Assembly: GCA_927353735.1 (NCBI GenBank)
Contig: CAKMIA010000002.1
Span: forward strand, 1 to 64,000
From: an uncultured Veillonellaceae bacterium
Lineage (GTDB): Bacteria > Bacillota > Negativicutes > Veillonellales > Dialisteraceae
Reading direction: 5' to 3'
Length of the DNA stretch: 64,000 nt
Positions 1-10,316 of this stretch are shown here, piece after piece. The notes beneath the pieces are model-generated. The model made no database searches and was not told the DNA's origin. It saw only the letters and a program-made list of their open reading frames with translations. Position 1 is the first letter of the stretch. The number at the start of each line of letters is the position of its first letter. A program made the translations under genes and the position numbers.

Positions 1-54
1 GAGCGCCTGCCTTACAAGCAGGATGTCAGCAGTTCGATCCTGTTATCGCCCACC
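1..54 (+). tRNA. tRNA-Val(TAC), 5' end cut off by the window
   Basis: The right part of a tRNA is present: a 5-bp anticodon stem with a seven-base loop showing anticodon TAC, a T-arm with GTTCGATCC, and an encoded CCA end. The D-arm and 5' acceptor strand lie outside the window. It is the first tRNA of a five-gene cluster. Confidence 0.9.
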
Positions 55-61
55 AATCAAT

Positions 62-138
62 GGCCCGGTGGTGTAGTGGTCTAACATGCCGCCCTGTCAC
101 GGCGGAGATCGTCAGTTCAAATCTGATCCGGGTCGCCA
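62..138 (+). tRNA. tRNA-Asp(GTC)
   Basis: Complete cloverleaf with acceptor GGCCCGG pairing with CCGGGTC, anticodon GTC in loop CTGTCAC, T-loop GTTCAAATC, and encoded CCA. It lies a few bases after tRNA-Val. Confidence 0.95.
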
Positions 139-147
139 ATTTCATAT

Positions 148-223
148 GCCTCGGTAGCTCAGTTGGTAGAGCAAAGGACTGAAAATCCTTGTGTCCACGG
201 TTCGATTCCGTGCTGAGGCACCA
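148..223 (+). tRNA. tRNA-Phe(GAA)
   Basis: Complete cloverleaf: acceptor GCCTCGG with CTGAGGC, D-loop AGCTCAGTTGGTAGAGC, anticodon GAA in loop CTGAAAA, T-arm GGTTCGATTCC, encoded CCA. Confidence 0.95.
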
Positions 224-226
224 TAT

Positions 227-312
227 GCGGCTGTGGCGGAATGGCAGACGCGCTACTTTGAGGGGGTAGTGACCGTTAGGTCGTGTGAGTTCAAGTCTCA
301 CCAGCCGCACCA
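227..312 (+). tRNA. tRNA-Leu(GAG)
   Basis: Class II tRNA with a long variable arm. Acceptor GCGGCTG pairs with CAGCCGC; the anticodon loop TTGAGGG gives GAG; CCA is encoded. The next tRNA has a closely similar body, so the two leucine tRNAs probably arose by duplication. Confidence 0.93.
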
Positions 313-350
313 CAAATTTTTTCCAGCAATGGTGCAACACAATTTCATAT

Positions 351-435
351 GCGGTCGTGGCGGAACTGGCAGACGCGCTATCTTCAGGCGGTAGTGGGGT
401 TACCCGTGAGAGTTCAAATCTCTCCGACCGCACCA
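351..435 (+). tRNA. tRNA-Leu(CAG)
   Basis: Class II tRNA with long variable arm. Acceptor GCGGTCG pairs with CGACCGC; loop TTCAGGC gives anticodon CAG; CCA is encoded. Last gene of the tRNA cluster. Confidence 0.93.
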
Positions 436-447
436 TTCAACAACTCA

Positions 448-472
448 GACATTCTCGTGAATGTCTTTTTTT
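448..472 (+). terminator. terminator of the tRNA cluster
   Basis: GACATTC, a short loop and GAATGTC, followed by a run of eight T, just after the last tRNA. Confidence 0.85.
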
Positions 473-525
473 TATTCTCTTTTTCCGGATAGGCAGTGAT
501 TGACCGCCGCCGGCACACCAGACAG

Positions 526-566
526 GAAGCGGAGCTTTCGTATGAGGAAGCTCCGCTTCTTTTTTG
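526..566 (+). terminator. second terminator after the tRNA cluster
   Basis: Perfect 12-bp stem GAAGCGGAGCTT / AAGCTCCGCTTC followed by a T tract. No gene lies between it and the first terminator, so it probably backs it up. Confidence 0.85.
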
Positions 567-612
567 TTTCCGAAGTGTTTTTTCCGTGAGAGATTTTTCC
601 GTATTTTTTGTC

Positions 613-640
613 TTGCAATGCAGGGATTTTGCTGTAAAAT
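613..640 (+). promoter_or_regulatory. sigma70-type promoter of the MFS gene
   Basis: TTGCAA (613-618), 16-bp spacer, TAAAAT (635-640), about 60 bases before the start codon at 701. Confidence 0.6.
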
Positions 641-700
641 AGGCCATAGTGTGTATACATTGGGTGCGACATGCGCCGGTAATGCAGGAAGGAGAAGAGT

Positions 701-2008
701 ATGTCAGAAAAAACTCTGGAAGAACTGGAATTTGAAGAGACAGGCGTCACAAGAAAAGAACGGTGGAAGGTCATGTGGGCCTCCATCCTCGGCTATGCCA
801 TGGACGGCCTGGATGTGCTGATCCTGTCTTTCGCCATGGCGGCGATCGTATCGGAATTCGGCCTCACTCTCGGGGAAGGCGGCCTCATCGCGACCTATAC
901 GATGATCGGTACGGTCCTCGGCGGCTACCTGTTCGGCATCATGGCCGACTATGTGGGCCGTGTGCATACCTTCGCGGTGACGATCATTCTGTTTTCCATT
1001 TTCACCGGTGCGTGCGCCTTTGCGGATTCGGCGACGCATCTGGAGATCTTCCGCTTCCTTGCAGGCCTCGGCCTGGGCGGTGAATACGGCATCGGCATGA
1101 CGCTCGTATCCGAAACGTGGCCGGCTGCCAAGCGTGCCCGTGCGACCGCCGGCGTGGCCATGGGCTGGCAGGCCGGCGCCGTACTGGCGGCTGTGCTGGC
1201 TGCGGCCATCCTGCCCTCCTACGGCTGGCGCGGCCTCTTCCTGGTGGGCGTCGTTCCCGCTCTGCTCGCTGCATGGTCCCGCCACGGCATCAAGGAACCG
1301 CCCATGTGGGTGAAGCGCAAGGCGCTCAAGAAAGAACTGAAAGAACGGTTTGACCGGGGCGAACAGTTCACGGCGGAAGAAATGGAACAGCTGGAAAGCA
1401 CCCATAAATTCCCGCTGATTCTGCTCTTCAACAGCCCCCGCCGCATCGTGACCACGGTGGCTCTCACCATCATGACGAGCGTGCAGAACTTCGGCTACTA
1501 CGGCATTATGGTCTGGCTCCCGATGATCCTGCTCCGGGAGCACGGCCTCACCACCAATTCCATGGCAGGCTGGATGATCGTCACCGTCGTGGGCATGATC
1601 GCCGGCATCTACGTATTCGGCTGGCTCTGCGACCGCCTCGGCCGCAAGAAGCCGTATCTTCTCTTTTATGTATGCTCCGCAGCCATGGTCTATGTGTATG
1701 TCAATCTGGGCACGCCCATGGCGCTCCTCTTCGGCGGCGCATTCCTCGGCTTCTTCTGCAACGGCATGATGGCCGGCTACGGCACGCTGCTGTCGGAAAG
1801 CTACACCACGGATGCCCGTTCCACCGCACAGAATTTCATCTTCAATACGGGCCGTGCCGTGGGCGGCTTCGCACCGGTCATCATCGGTACGATCGCTCAA
1901 GAAAACGGCTTCAGCACGGCATTCCTGCTCCTGTCCTGCGTATACCTCGCAGCGGCGCTGAATGTGCTGTTCTTCGTCCGCGATACGAAGGGACAGACCA
2001 TCGAATAA
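701..2008 (+). CDS. MFS transporter, sugar-acid/organic-acid:H+ symporter type
   Basis: A 435-residue inner-membrane major facilitator with about twelve membrane segments. The conserved first loop is recognisable: MDGLDVLILSF in TM1 and GTVLGGYLFGIMADYVGR, the MFS motif A, between TM2 and TM3. A second motif-A copy (WLCDRLGRKK) follows TM8, and a hydrophilic charged loop lies at about residues 195-240. The family resembles aromatic-acid and sialate symporters (AAHS/NanT-like); the substrate cannot be read from sequence. The start at 701 has a good site, GGAGAAG, seven bases upstream. It stands alone between terminators, with its own promoter. Confidence 0.85.
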   Translation: MSEKTLEELEFEETGVTRKERWKVMWASILGYAMDGLDVLILSFAMAAIVSEFGLTLGEGGLIATYTMIGTVLGGYLFGIMADYVGRVHTFAVTIILFSIFTGACAFADSATHLEIFRFLAGLGLGGEYGIGMTLVSETWPAAKRARATAGVAMGWQAGAVLAAVLAAAILPSYGWRGLFLVGVVPALLAAWSRHGIKEPPMWVKRKALKKELKERFDRGEQFTAEEMEQLESTHKFPLILLFNSPRRIVTTVALTIMTSVQNFGYYGIMVWLPMILLREHGLTTNSMAGWMIVTVVGMIAGIYVFGWLCDRLGRKKPYLLFYVCSAAMVYVYVNLGTPMALLFGGAFLGFFCNGMMAGYGTLLSESYTTDARSTAQNFIFNTGRAVGGFAPVIIGTIAQENGFSTAFLLLSCVYLAAALNVLFFVRDTKGQTIE

Positions 2009-2020
2009 GACCGGAAAAGG

Positions 2021-2056
2021 AAAAGACAGACGCTCTCCGGGGCGGCTGTCTTTTTT
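2021..2056 (+). terminator. terminator of the MFS gene
   Basis: Stem GACAG-A-CGC / GCG-G-CTGTC followed by six T. Confidence 0.75.
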
Positions 2057-2113
2057 CTTTGGGAGGCCCCGGATTTTTCTCCTTTCCACAGGGCACGAAA
2101 GTGCCGGAAATGT

Positions 2114-2142
2114 TTGTACTTTTCTTTGGTTTATGGTAAAAT
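2114..2142 (+). promoter_or_regulatory. sigma70-type promoter of tig-clpP-clpX
   Basis: TTGTAC (2114-2119), exactly 17 bp, TAAAAT (2137-2142). A leader of about 80 bases follows before tig. Confidence 0.75.
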
Positions 2143-2225
2143 TTACTTTGCAGTTTGTATCCGAACTGCAGGTGTGACAACATCAATATTATCGGCAGAG
2201 CCGATTTAAGGAGGAATAGTATTTT

Positions 2226-3590
2226 ATGAACGTAAAGGTAGAAGCACTGGACAAGCACAGAGTGACATTGACCATCGACGTCACCGCAGAAGAGGTACAG
2301 AAGGGATTCAAGCAGGCCGTGGCCCGCATCTCCAATCAGATCCGCCTCAAAGGCTTCCGTAAGGGCAAGGCGCCGCGCAAGGTGCTGGAAATGTACATCG
2401 GCAAGGAAGGTGTGGCCAGCGAAGCGGAAGATATCGTTGTGAATCAGGCTATGCAGGACGCTCTGAGAGAACAGAAGCTCATTCCGGTGACCACGCCTGA
2501 CGTAAAGACCGAATCCTTCTCCGAAACGGAAGGCGCTACCTTCACGGCTACGTTTGTAAAACAGCCGGAAGTCAAGCTCGGCGAATACAAAGGACTGACC
2601 GCTCCCCACGTTCATCCGGAGATCCCCGATGAAGCCGTGACCGCACAGCTCCAGAAGGCTGCGGAACAGGGTGCCCGCCTCGAAGTCAAGGAAGGCGCTG
2701 CACTGGTAAAAGGCGACTATGCCATCATCGACTTCCAGGGCAAAGTGGACGGCAAGGCTTTTGAAGGCGGCGAAGGCAAGACCTATCCGCTGGAAATCGG
2801 CTCCCAGAGCTTCATCCCCGGCTTTGAAGATCAGCTCGTCGGCCACAAGGCAGGCGAAGATGTCCTCGTAAAGGTGACCTTCCCGAAGGATTACTTCGTG
2901 GATGCTCTGGCCGGCAAGGATGCGGAATTCTCCGTTCACATCAACGACGTAAAGCGCAAGATCATTCCGGAACTGAATGATGAATTCGCCAAATCCGTCA
3001 GCAAATACGACACGCTGGACGAACTGAAAGCCAGCCTGAAGCAGCAGATGCAGCTCCGTGCGTACCAGGATGCAGAAGAAGCGTACCACAATGCCCTGGT
3101 CGATCAGGCTGTTGCCAACGCTGAAGTGGATATCCCCGATGAAATGGTGGAACAGCGCATCGATGAAATGATCCAGGAAATGAAGCTGAACATCGAAGCC
3201 AACCACTCCACGATGGATGAATATCTGAAATCCATCAACAAGACGGAAGCCGACCTCCGCAAGGATTTCGCCGGCACCGCCAAGGAAACGGTCCGTCAGA
3301 GCCTCGTTCTCTCCGCGATCGCTGAAAAGGAAGACCTGAAAGTCACCGATCAGGACCTGTCCATGGAAGTGTACAGCATGGCTCAGCAGTTCGGCGCCGA
3401 TCCGAAAGATGTTGTCAAGATCATTAAGGAAGAAAACCGCGTAGGCATGCTCATTGCTTCCGTGACCCGCAAGAAAGCCGCAGCCTTCATCTATGGCGCA
3501 GCCAAGAGAGAAGAAGAAAAGACCGAAGAAGCGGCAGAAGCTCCGGCTGAAGAAGCAAAGGCAGAAGAAGCCAAGGCGGACAAAGAATAA
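2226..3590 (+). CDS. tig: trigger factor (ribosome-associated chaperone and PPIase)
   Basis: 454 residues, slightly longer than the usual ~430. The N-terminal ribosome-binding domain carries the signature GFRKGKAPRK near residues 44-53, which docks on L23 at the peptide exit. An FKBP-type prolyl isomerase domain follows (about 155-245: GDYAIIDFQGKVDG, then FIPGFEDQLVG), then the helical C-terminal chaperone domain. The last ~25 residues are a Glu/Ala/Lys-rich tail not needed by the family. RBS AGGAGG lies upstream of the ATG. It is the first gene of a tig-clpP-clpX operon, a common arrangement in Firmicutes and proteobacteria. Confidence 0.97.
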   Translation: MNVKVEALDKHRVTLTIDVTAEEVQKGFKQAVARISNQIRLKGFRKGKAPRKVLEMYIGKEGVASEAEDIVVNQAMQDALREQKLIPVTTPDVKTESFSETEGATFTATFVKQPEVKLGEYKGLTAPHVHPEIPDEAVTAQLQKAAEQGARLEVKEGAALVKGDYAIIDFQGKVDGKAFEGGEGKTYPLEIGSQSFIPGFEDQLVGHKAGEDVLVKVTFPKDYFVDALAGKDAEFSVHINDVKRKIIPELNDEFAKSVSKYDTLDELKASLKQQMQLRAYQDAEEAYHNALVDQAVANAEVDIPDEMVEQRIDEMIQEMKLNIEANHSTMDEYLKSINKTEADLRKDFAGTAKETVRQSLVLSAIAEKEDLKVTDQDLSMEVYSMAQQFGADPKDVVKIIKEENRVGMLIASVTRKKAAAFIYGAAKREEEKTEEAAEAPAEEAKAEEAKADKE

Positions 3591-3617
3591 GATAAGCCGA
3601 ATGAAAGGGGTGATCCC

Positions 3618-4217
3618 ATGGCTTATGTACCGATTGTGGTCGAACAGACGGCCCGAGGAGAACGCTCCTACGATATTTATTCACGCCTTTTAAAAGACCG
3701 GATCGTTTTTCTGGACGGACAGATCGATGATCATACCGCAAATGTGATCATCGCCCAGCTTCTGTTCCTGGAAGCGGAAAATCCGGACAAGGACATCCAT
3801 CTGTATATCAACAGCCCCGGCGGCGTGGTGACGGCAGGGATGGCCATTTACGACACGATGCAGTATATCCGGCCCGATGTGTCCACCATCTGCATCGGCT
3901 CCTGCGCCAGCATGGCGGCGGTGCTCCTCACGTCGGGAGCGGCGGGCAAGCGGTTTGCCCTGCCTCATGCGAACGTGATGATCCACCAGCCGCTGGGCGG
4001 CGTGCAGGGTCAGGCGACGGAGATCGAGATCCACGCGAGAGAGATCCTCCGCCTCAGAGAAGAACTGAACGGCATTCTGTCCCGCCACAGCGGACAGCCC
4101 ATCGAGAAGATCCGGCAGGATACGGAACGGGACAATTTCATGACCGCGGAGCAGGCGCTCCACTACGGTCTGATCGACCGCATTCTCACCCGCAGTGAAT
4201 TGAGCAGCGCACAATAA
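3618..4217 (+). CDS. clpP: ATP-dependent Clp protease proteolytic subunit
   Basis: 199 residues, full length for ClpP. It is the barrel-forming serine peptidase that degrades proteins delivered by ClpX. The catalytic serine is Ser98 in GSCASMA and the histidine is His123 in MIHQPLGG; the aspartate lies near residue 172 in the ERDNFM region. The N-terminal axial loop ([22 protein letters not shown]) matches the family. An AAAGGGG site precedes the ATG. It follows tig by 27 bases and clpX by nine, so all three are co-transcribed. Confidence 0.97.
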   Translation: MAYVPIVVEQTARGERSYDIYSRLLKDRIVFLDGQIDDHTANVIIAQLLFLEAENPDKDIHLYINSPGGVVTAGMAIYDTMQYIRPDVSTICIGSCASMAAVLLTSGAAGKRFALPHANVMIHQPLGGVQGQATEIEIHAREILRLREELNGILSRHSGQPIEKIRQDTERDNFMTAEQALHYGLIDRILTRSELSSAQ

Positions 4218-4226
4218 GGAGGAGCC

Positions 4227-5516
4227 TTGGACAGAAACAATCACAGTGTACCTCCGGTGTGCAGCTTCTGCGGACGCTCCGGGGATGAAGTGGAAAAACT
4301 CATCGCCGGCCCGGGCGTCTATATCTGCAATGAATGCATCGAAGTCTGCCAGAATATTCTGAAAGAGGAACTGCACCATGACCCGCGGAAGCAGCAGATC
4401 CAGTTCGATCTGCCGGTCCCGTCGGAGATCAAGGCGCATCTCGATCAGTACGTGATCGGACAGGACGACGCGAAGATCGCCCTCTCCGTCGCGGTATACA
4501 ATCATTACAAGCGCATCCTGTCGCAGGATGCGGGCGACGATGTGGAGCTCCAGAAGTCCAACATCGTCATGCTGGGACCGACAGGGAGCGGCAAGACGCT
4601 TCTGGCGCAGACGCTGGCCCGGTTCCTCGACGTGCCCTTTGCCATTTCCGATGCGACCAGCCTCACCGAAGCGGGCTACGTGGGCGAGGATGTGGAAAAC
4701 ATTCTCCTCCGGCTCATTCAGGCGGCGGACTACGACATCGAAAAGGCGGAGCGGGGCATCATCTACATCGATGAGATCGACAAGATCGCCCGGAAGTCGG
4801 ACAATCCCTCCATCACGAGAGATGTCTCCGGCGAGGGCGTGCAGCAGGCGCTCCTGAAGATTCTGGAAGGGACCGTGGCAAGCGTTCCTCCGCAGGGCGG
4901 AAGAAAGCATCCGAATCAGGAAATGATTCAGATTGACACGACGAACATCCTCTTCATCTGCGGCGGTGCCTTCGACGGCATCGACCGCGTGATCGAACGG
5001 CGCATGACCAAGAGCACCATCGGCTTCGGCGCTGACATCCAGAAGAAGGAAGAGCGGCGCATGGGCGAGATCCTGCAAAAGGTCCAGCCCGAGGATCTGC
5101 TGAAATTCGGGCTGATCCCCGAATTCATCGGCCGTCTCCCCGTGGTGGTGAGCCTTCATCCGCTCGATGAGGATGCGCTGGTGCGGATTCTCACTGAACC
5201 GAAAAATGCACTGGTGAAGCAGTACAAGAAGCTGCTCGCCATGGATCATGTGGATCTGGAATTCGATGATGACGCCATCCGCGCCATCGCGAAGCAGGCC
5301 ATCCTCCGGAATACCGGGGCGCGCGGCCTGCGGGCGATCATTGAAAAAATCATGCAGCACGTGATGTATACCGTGCCCGGCATGAAGAATGTGGTGAAGT
5401 GCCGCATCACGGAAGACGTGGTGAACCACCGCACGGAACCGATTCTTGAATACGGGACACAGGACACCGCGCCGGACGCTCCGGCTCAGGAGCCGGCACC
5501 GGAAGCGGCCAGATAA
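4227..5516 (+). CDS. clpX: Clp protease ATP-binding subunit ClpX
   Basis: 429-residue AAA+ unfoldase. An N-terminal C4 zinc domain (CSFC ... CNECIEVC, residues about 12-37) binds substrates and adaptors. Walker A GPTGSGKT is at 117-124, Walker [11 protein letters not shown] at about 176-185, and GYVGEDV and the IGF loop (STIGFGAD), which contacts ClpP, are present. The start is TTG at 4227: it has a strong AAGGAGGAG site just upstream, and no ATG fits. A short Pro/Ala-rich tail ends the protein. Third gene of the tig operon, followed by a strong terminator. Confidence 0.97.
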   Translation: MDRNNHSVPPVCSFCGRSGDEVEKLIAGPGVYICNECIEVCQNILKEELHHDPRKQQIQFDLPVPSEIKAHLDQYVIGQDDAKIALSVAVYNHYKRILSQDAGDDVELQKSNIVMLGPTGSGKTLLAQTLARFLDVPFAISDATSLTEAGYVGEDVENILLRLIQAADYDIEKAERGIIYIDEIDKIARKSDNPSITRDVSGEGVQQALLKILEGTVASVPPQGGRKHPNQEMIQIDTTNILFICGGAFDGIDRVIERRMTKSTIGFGADIQKKEERRMGEILQKVQPEDLLKFGLIPEFIGRLPVVVSLHPLDEDALVRILTEPKNALVKQYKKLLAMDHVDLEFDDDAIRAIAKQAILRNTGARGLRAIIEKIMQHVMYTVPGMKNVVKCRITEDVVNHRTEPILEYGTQDTAPDAPAQEPAPEAAR

Positions 5517-5532
5517 CCGAATCAGACACAGA

Positions 5533-5566
5533 GACTGTAGTGGAGCCCTCCATTACAGTCTTTTTG
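5533..5566 (+). terminator. terminator of the tig-clpP-clpX operon
   Basis: A 13-bp stem (one G-U pair) between GACTGTAGTGGAG and CTCCATTACAGTC, followed by five T. Confidence 0.88.
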
Positions 5567-5688
5567 TACAATGGGGCCTCGTGTGAATCCGCCGGAAACG
5601 GGAGGGTATGCACGCGCCTTCATTGATATTTGCCTATATAGATATGTCATTCCCGCTGTGTTACAATACAATACGACGGAGGATTTCT

Positions 5689-8044
<2,356 letters not shown>

Positions 8045-8052
<8 letters not shown>

Positions 8053-8689
8053 AATCAAGGAAATCAAAAAATTCCATATTTTCTCCGCGGCGTATATGCG
8101 CTCGGCCGTGGGCCGCAGCCAGTATACCGGAGACGGCAAGCAGGAGATCGCCTTCCTCGGCCGTTCGAACGTGGGGAAATCCTCCCTGATCAATTCGCTC
8201 AGCGGGCAGCGGCGGCTGGCGCTGGTCAGCCGTGAGCCCGGCAAGACGCGGACGATCAATTATTTTTCCATCCAGTCGCGGCGCATGAATGACGCCGGCG
8301 AAGAGGAACGGCAGGACTGGTATCTGGTGGACCTGCCGGGGTACGGCTTCGCCAAGACGGCGCAGCAGAGCCGCGACAACTGGTCGGATTTCATCGGGGA
8401 ATACGTGGAGCATTCGCCCTCGCTGTCCCTGCTGTGCCTGCTCATCGATCTGCGCCACCCGGGCCTGCCCATCGACAAAAAGGCCTATGAATGGCTCCGC
8501 GGACTGGGCATCCCGCTGCAGATCATCGGCACCAAGGCGGACAAGCTGGGCAGCGGAGAACGCGCGAAGAATCTGAAAGAGCTGGCGCGCCTCTTCCCGG
8601 CGCAGCGCCCCCCCATCGCCTATTCGTCGCTGGACAACAAGGGACGGGACGATCTGCTCCACATCATCGAACAGTACATCTGCAGGTGA
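8045..8689 (+). CDS. engB: ribosome biogenesis GTPase EngB/YsxC
   Basis: 214-residue TRAFAC-class GTPase needed for large ribosomal subunit assembly. Motifs in order: G1 [10 protein letters not shown]2 [10 protein letters not shown]3 DLPGYGFA, G4 TKADK and G5 YSS. The start overlaps the 3' end of lon by eight bases, so translation is probably coupled. The lon-engB order is a common conserved pair in Firmicutes. Confidence 0.95.
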
Positions 8690-8692
8690 ATC

Positions 8693-9211
8693 ATGAAAAA
8701 ATGGCATGCATTCCTGGCGGCGCTCTGCCTTCTCTGCGCCGCAGTGCCGGCACCGGCCGCGGCCTATAATGTGCAGGCGCCCAATTCATGGGACTCGGCG
8801 GGGACGAATACCTGGGAATACCGGGAGGTGTACCGCATGTGCGGAGAGGGGAAGTCGCCGAAATATGACCTCTCCTATTTTGAAAACGGCAATCTGCTCA
8901 GCCGCTATGAGCTGGCCGGCGTGATGATCGACCTCATGGACAACGGCACCGGCCTGACGGACAGCGACCGGCAGGCGCTCGACCGGATGCGCCGGTCCTA
9001 CCGGCGGGAGCTGGATGCCCGGGGCTGGCACGGCGCGCCGAAGGAAAAGAAAAAGCCCATCATCGAGATCCACGGCGATCTCCGCGTGCGCCACCAGAGC
9101 GGCGGCAACAGCGGGGGCAGCGATGACGACGCGCGGGCGCGGGTGGGATTTACCTACCACGTGAGCGACAACACGTCCATCCATGCGGGCCACATAGAAG
9201 AGACGGAATAA
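8693..9211 (+). CDS. short SLH/porin-like exported protein (miniature OmpM-like)
   Basis: 172 residues with a signal peptide (cleavage about residue 24, APAAA-YN). Residues ~40-110 look like the diverged surface-layer-homology domain at the N terminus of Negativicutes outer-membrane porins: the LSRYELAGVMIDLM segment corresponds to the usual TRYEMA motif. After a charged linker (KEKKKP) comes IEIHGDLRVRHQSG and ARARVGFTYHVSDNTSIHAG, which resemble the first two strands of the porin barrel. A full protein would have about 400 residues, so this ends after one hairpin. The stop is followed at once by a clean terminator. It could be a remnant or a purpose-built periplasmic tether. It starts four bases after engB. 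Confidence 0.6.
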   Translation: MKKWHAFLAALCLLCAAVPAPAAAYNVQAPNSWDSAGTNTWEYREVYRMCGEGKSPKYDLSYFENGNLLSRYELAGVMIDLMDNGTGLTDSDRQALDRMRRSYRRELDARGWHGAPKEKKKPIIEIHGDLRVRHQSGGNSGGSDDDARARVGFTYHVSDNTSIHAGHIEETE

Positions 9212-9220
9212 ACGGACACA

Positions 9221-9250
9221 AAAAAAGCATCCCGAAAGGGATGCTTTTTT
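9221..9250. terminator. bidirectional terminator
   Basis: Perfect inverted repeat AAAAAAGCATCCC-GAAA-GGGATGCTTTTTT between convergent genes; it can end transcription from both sides. Confidence 0.93.
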
Positions 9251-9267
9251 GATTGGGTTCTGACCGA

Positions 9268-10104
9268 TCAGAACGCGGGGATGATGGCGCCCTTGTACTT
9301 TTCGGCGAGGAAGTCCTTCACTTCCTGACTTTCCAGCGCTTTCACGAGCTTCTGGATCTCCGGACGGTTTTCATCGCCCTTGCGGACAGCGACGATGTTC
9401 ACATAGGGGGAATCCTTGCTCTCCGTGTAGATGGCCTGCGAGGGGTCCAGCTTGGCCTGCAGGGCAAAGTTGATATTGATGACAGCCGCGTCGGTATCTT
9501 CCAGCGAGCGGGGGAGCTGCGGAGCTTCCAGTTCGGAGATCTGGAGATTCTTCGGATTTTCCGCGATATCCTGCGGGGTCGCCGTGATCGGTGCGCCGTC
9601 TCTCAGCTTGAGGATGCCTGCGGACTGGAGAACGAGCAGCGCCCGGCCGCCGTTGGTGGGATCGTTCGGAATGGCGATGTGCGCACCGTCCGGCAGATCT
9701 TTCAGATCCTTATACTTGGAGGAGTAGACGGACATCGGTTCCAGATGGATGCCGGCAGCGGAGACGAGGTCCATGCCGCGGTCCCGGCAGAATTCATCGA
9801 GATAGGGCTTGTGCTGGAAATAGTTGGCGTCCAGCTCGCCGTCGTTCAGCGCCACGTTCGGCTGTACGTAGTCGTTGAATTCCACGATTTCCAGATTGAC
9901 CCCTTCCTTGGCGAGGTCTTCCTTGACGGCGGTGAGGATTTCTCCGTGCGGTACCGGCGTGGCGCCCACCTTCAGCGTCACCGCCTTGTCGGATGCGCCC
10001 TTGTCCGCAGCCGGCGCCTTTTCGGAAGAGCCGCAGGCGGTGAGGAGTCCCGCGGTGAGAAGGGCTGCCGAAGCGGCGGCGATCCATTTCAGACTTTTTT
10101 TCAT
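9268..10104 (-). CDS. MetQ/NlpA-family substrate-binding lipoprotein
   Basis: 278 residues, lipoprotein signal with lipobox LLTAC (Cys24). The mature part matches MetQ-type methionine-binding proteins: VGATPVPHGEIL, FNDYVQPNVAL, ANYFQHKPYLDEF and IPNDPTNGGRALLVLQ. In the family it captures methionine or related compounds for a MetNI ABC importer. No metN or metI is adjacent, so it is an orphan here. The start is at MKKSLKW, with an AGGGGGT site; an eight-residue upstream extension in the frame lacks an RBS. It has its own promoter overlapped by a perfect palindrome. Confidence 0.88.
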   Translation of the reverse strand: MKKSLKWIAAASAALLTAGLLTACGSSEKAPAADKGASDKAVTLKVGATPVPHGEILTAVKEDLAKEGVNLEIVEFNDYVQPNVALNDGELDANYFQHKPYLDEFCRDRGMDLVSAAGIHLEPMSVYSSKYKDLKDLPDGAHIAIPNDPTNGGRALLVLQSAGILKLRDGAPITATPQDIAENPKNLQISELEAPQLPRSLEDTDAAVININFALQAKLDPSQAIYTESKDSPYVNIVAVRKGDENRPEIQKLVKALESQEVKDFLAEKYKGAIIPAF

Positions 10105-10173
10105 GTTGTACCCCCTTGTGAAATACATGGCGCTCCTTCACGGAGAGCCCGGCGGCAGATGCCGCATGCTTGA

Positions 10174-10188
10174 ATGAGTTTCACTCAT
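10174..10188. promoter_or_regulatory. palindromic operator candidate at the metQ-like promoter
   Basis: Perfect 6-3-6 inverted repeat ATGAGT-TTC-ACTCAT. It overlaps the -10 box of the minus-strand promoter of the MetQ-like gene, the usual place for a repressor site. I do not recognise the regulator. Confidence 0.5.
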
Positions 10189-10215
10189 CGTATCACCCGC
10201 ATAGTGCGCTGTCAA
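10187..10215 (-). promoter_or_regulatory. sigma70-type promoter of the metQ-like gene
   Basis: On the minus strand: TTGACA (10215-10210), 17 bp, TACGAT (10192-10187). Confidence 0.75.
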
Positions 10216-10316
10216 TGACAAAATGCACGGGCCGTTCCTTTTTTCCCGGGCTTCCGATATAATACAGAAGAAAGAATTTTTTCCAAATTTTTACATTTGA
10301 AGGAATGAGGCATATC

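Noticed and set aside
704..2089. Long minus-strand frames opposite the MFS gene and tig
   Set aside because: Same GC-bias effect; they run through terminators and promoters of the real genes.
5623..5667. Possible promoter boxes upstream of lon (TTGATA, TACAAT)
   Set aside because: The spacing is wrong for a pair and no heat-shock operator is visible, so I did not annotate a promoter.
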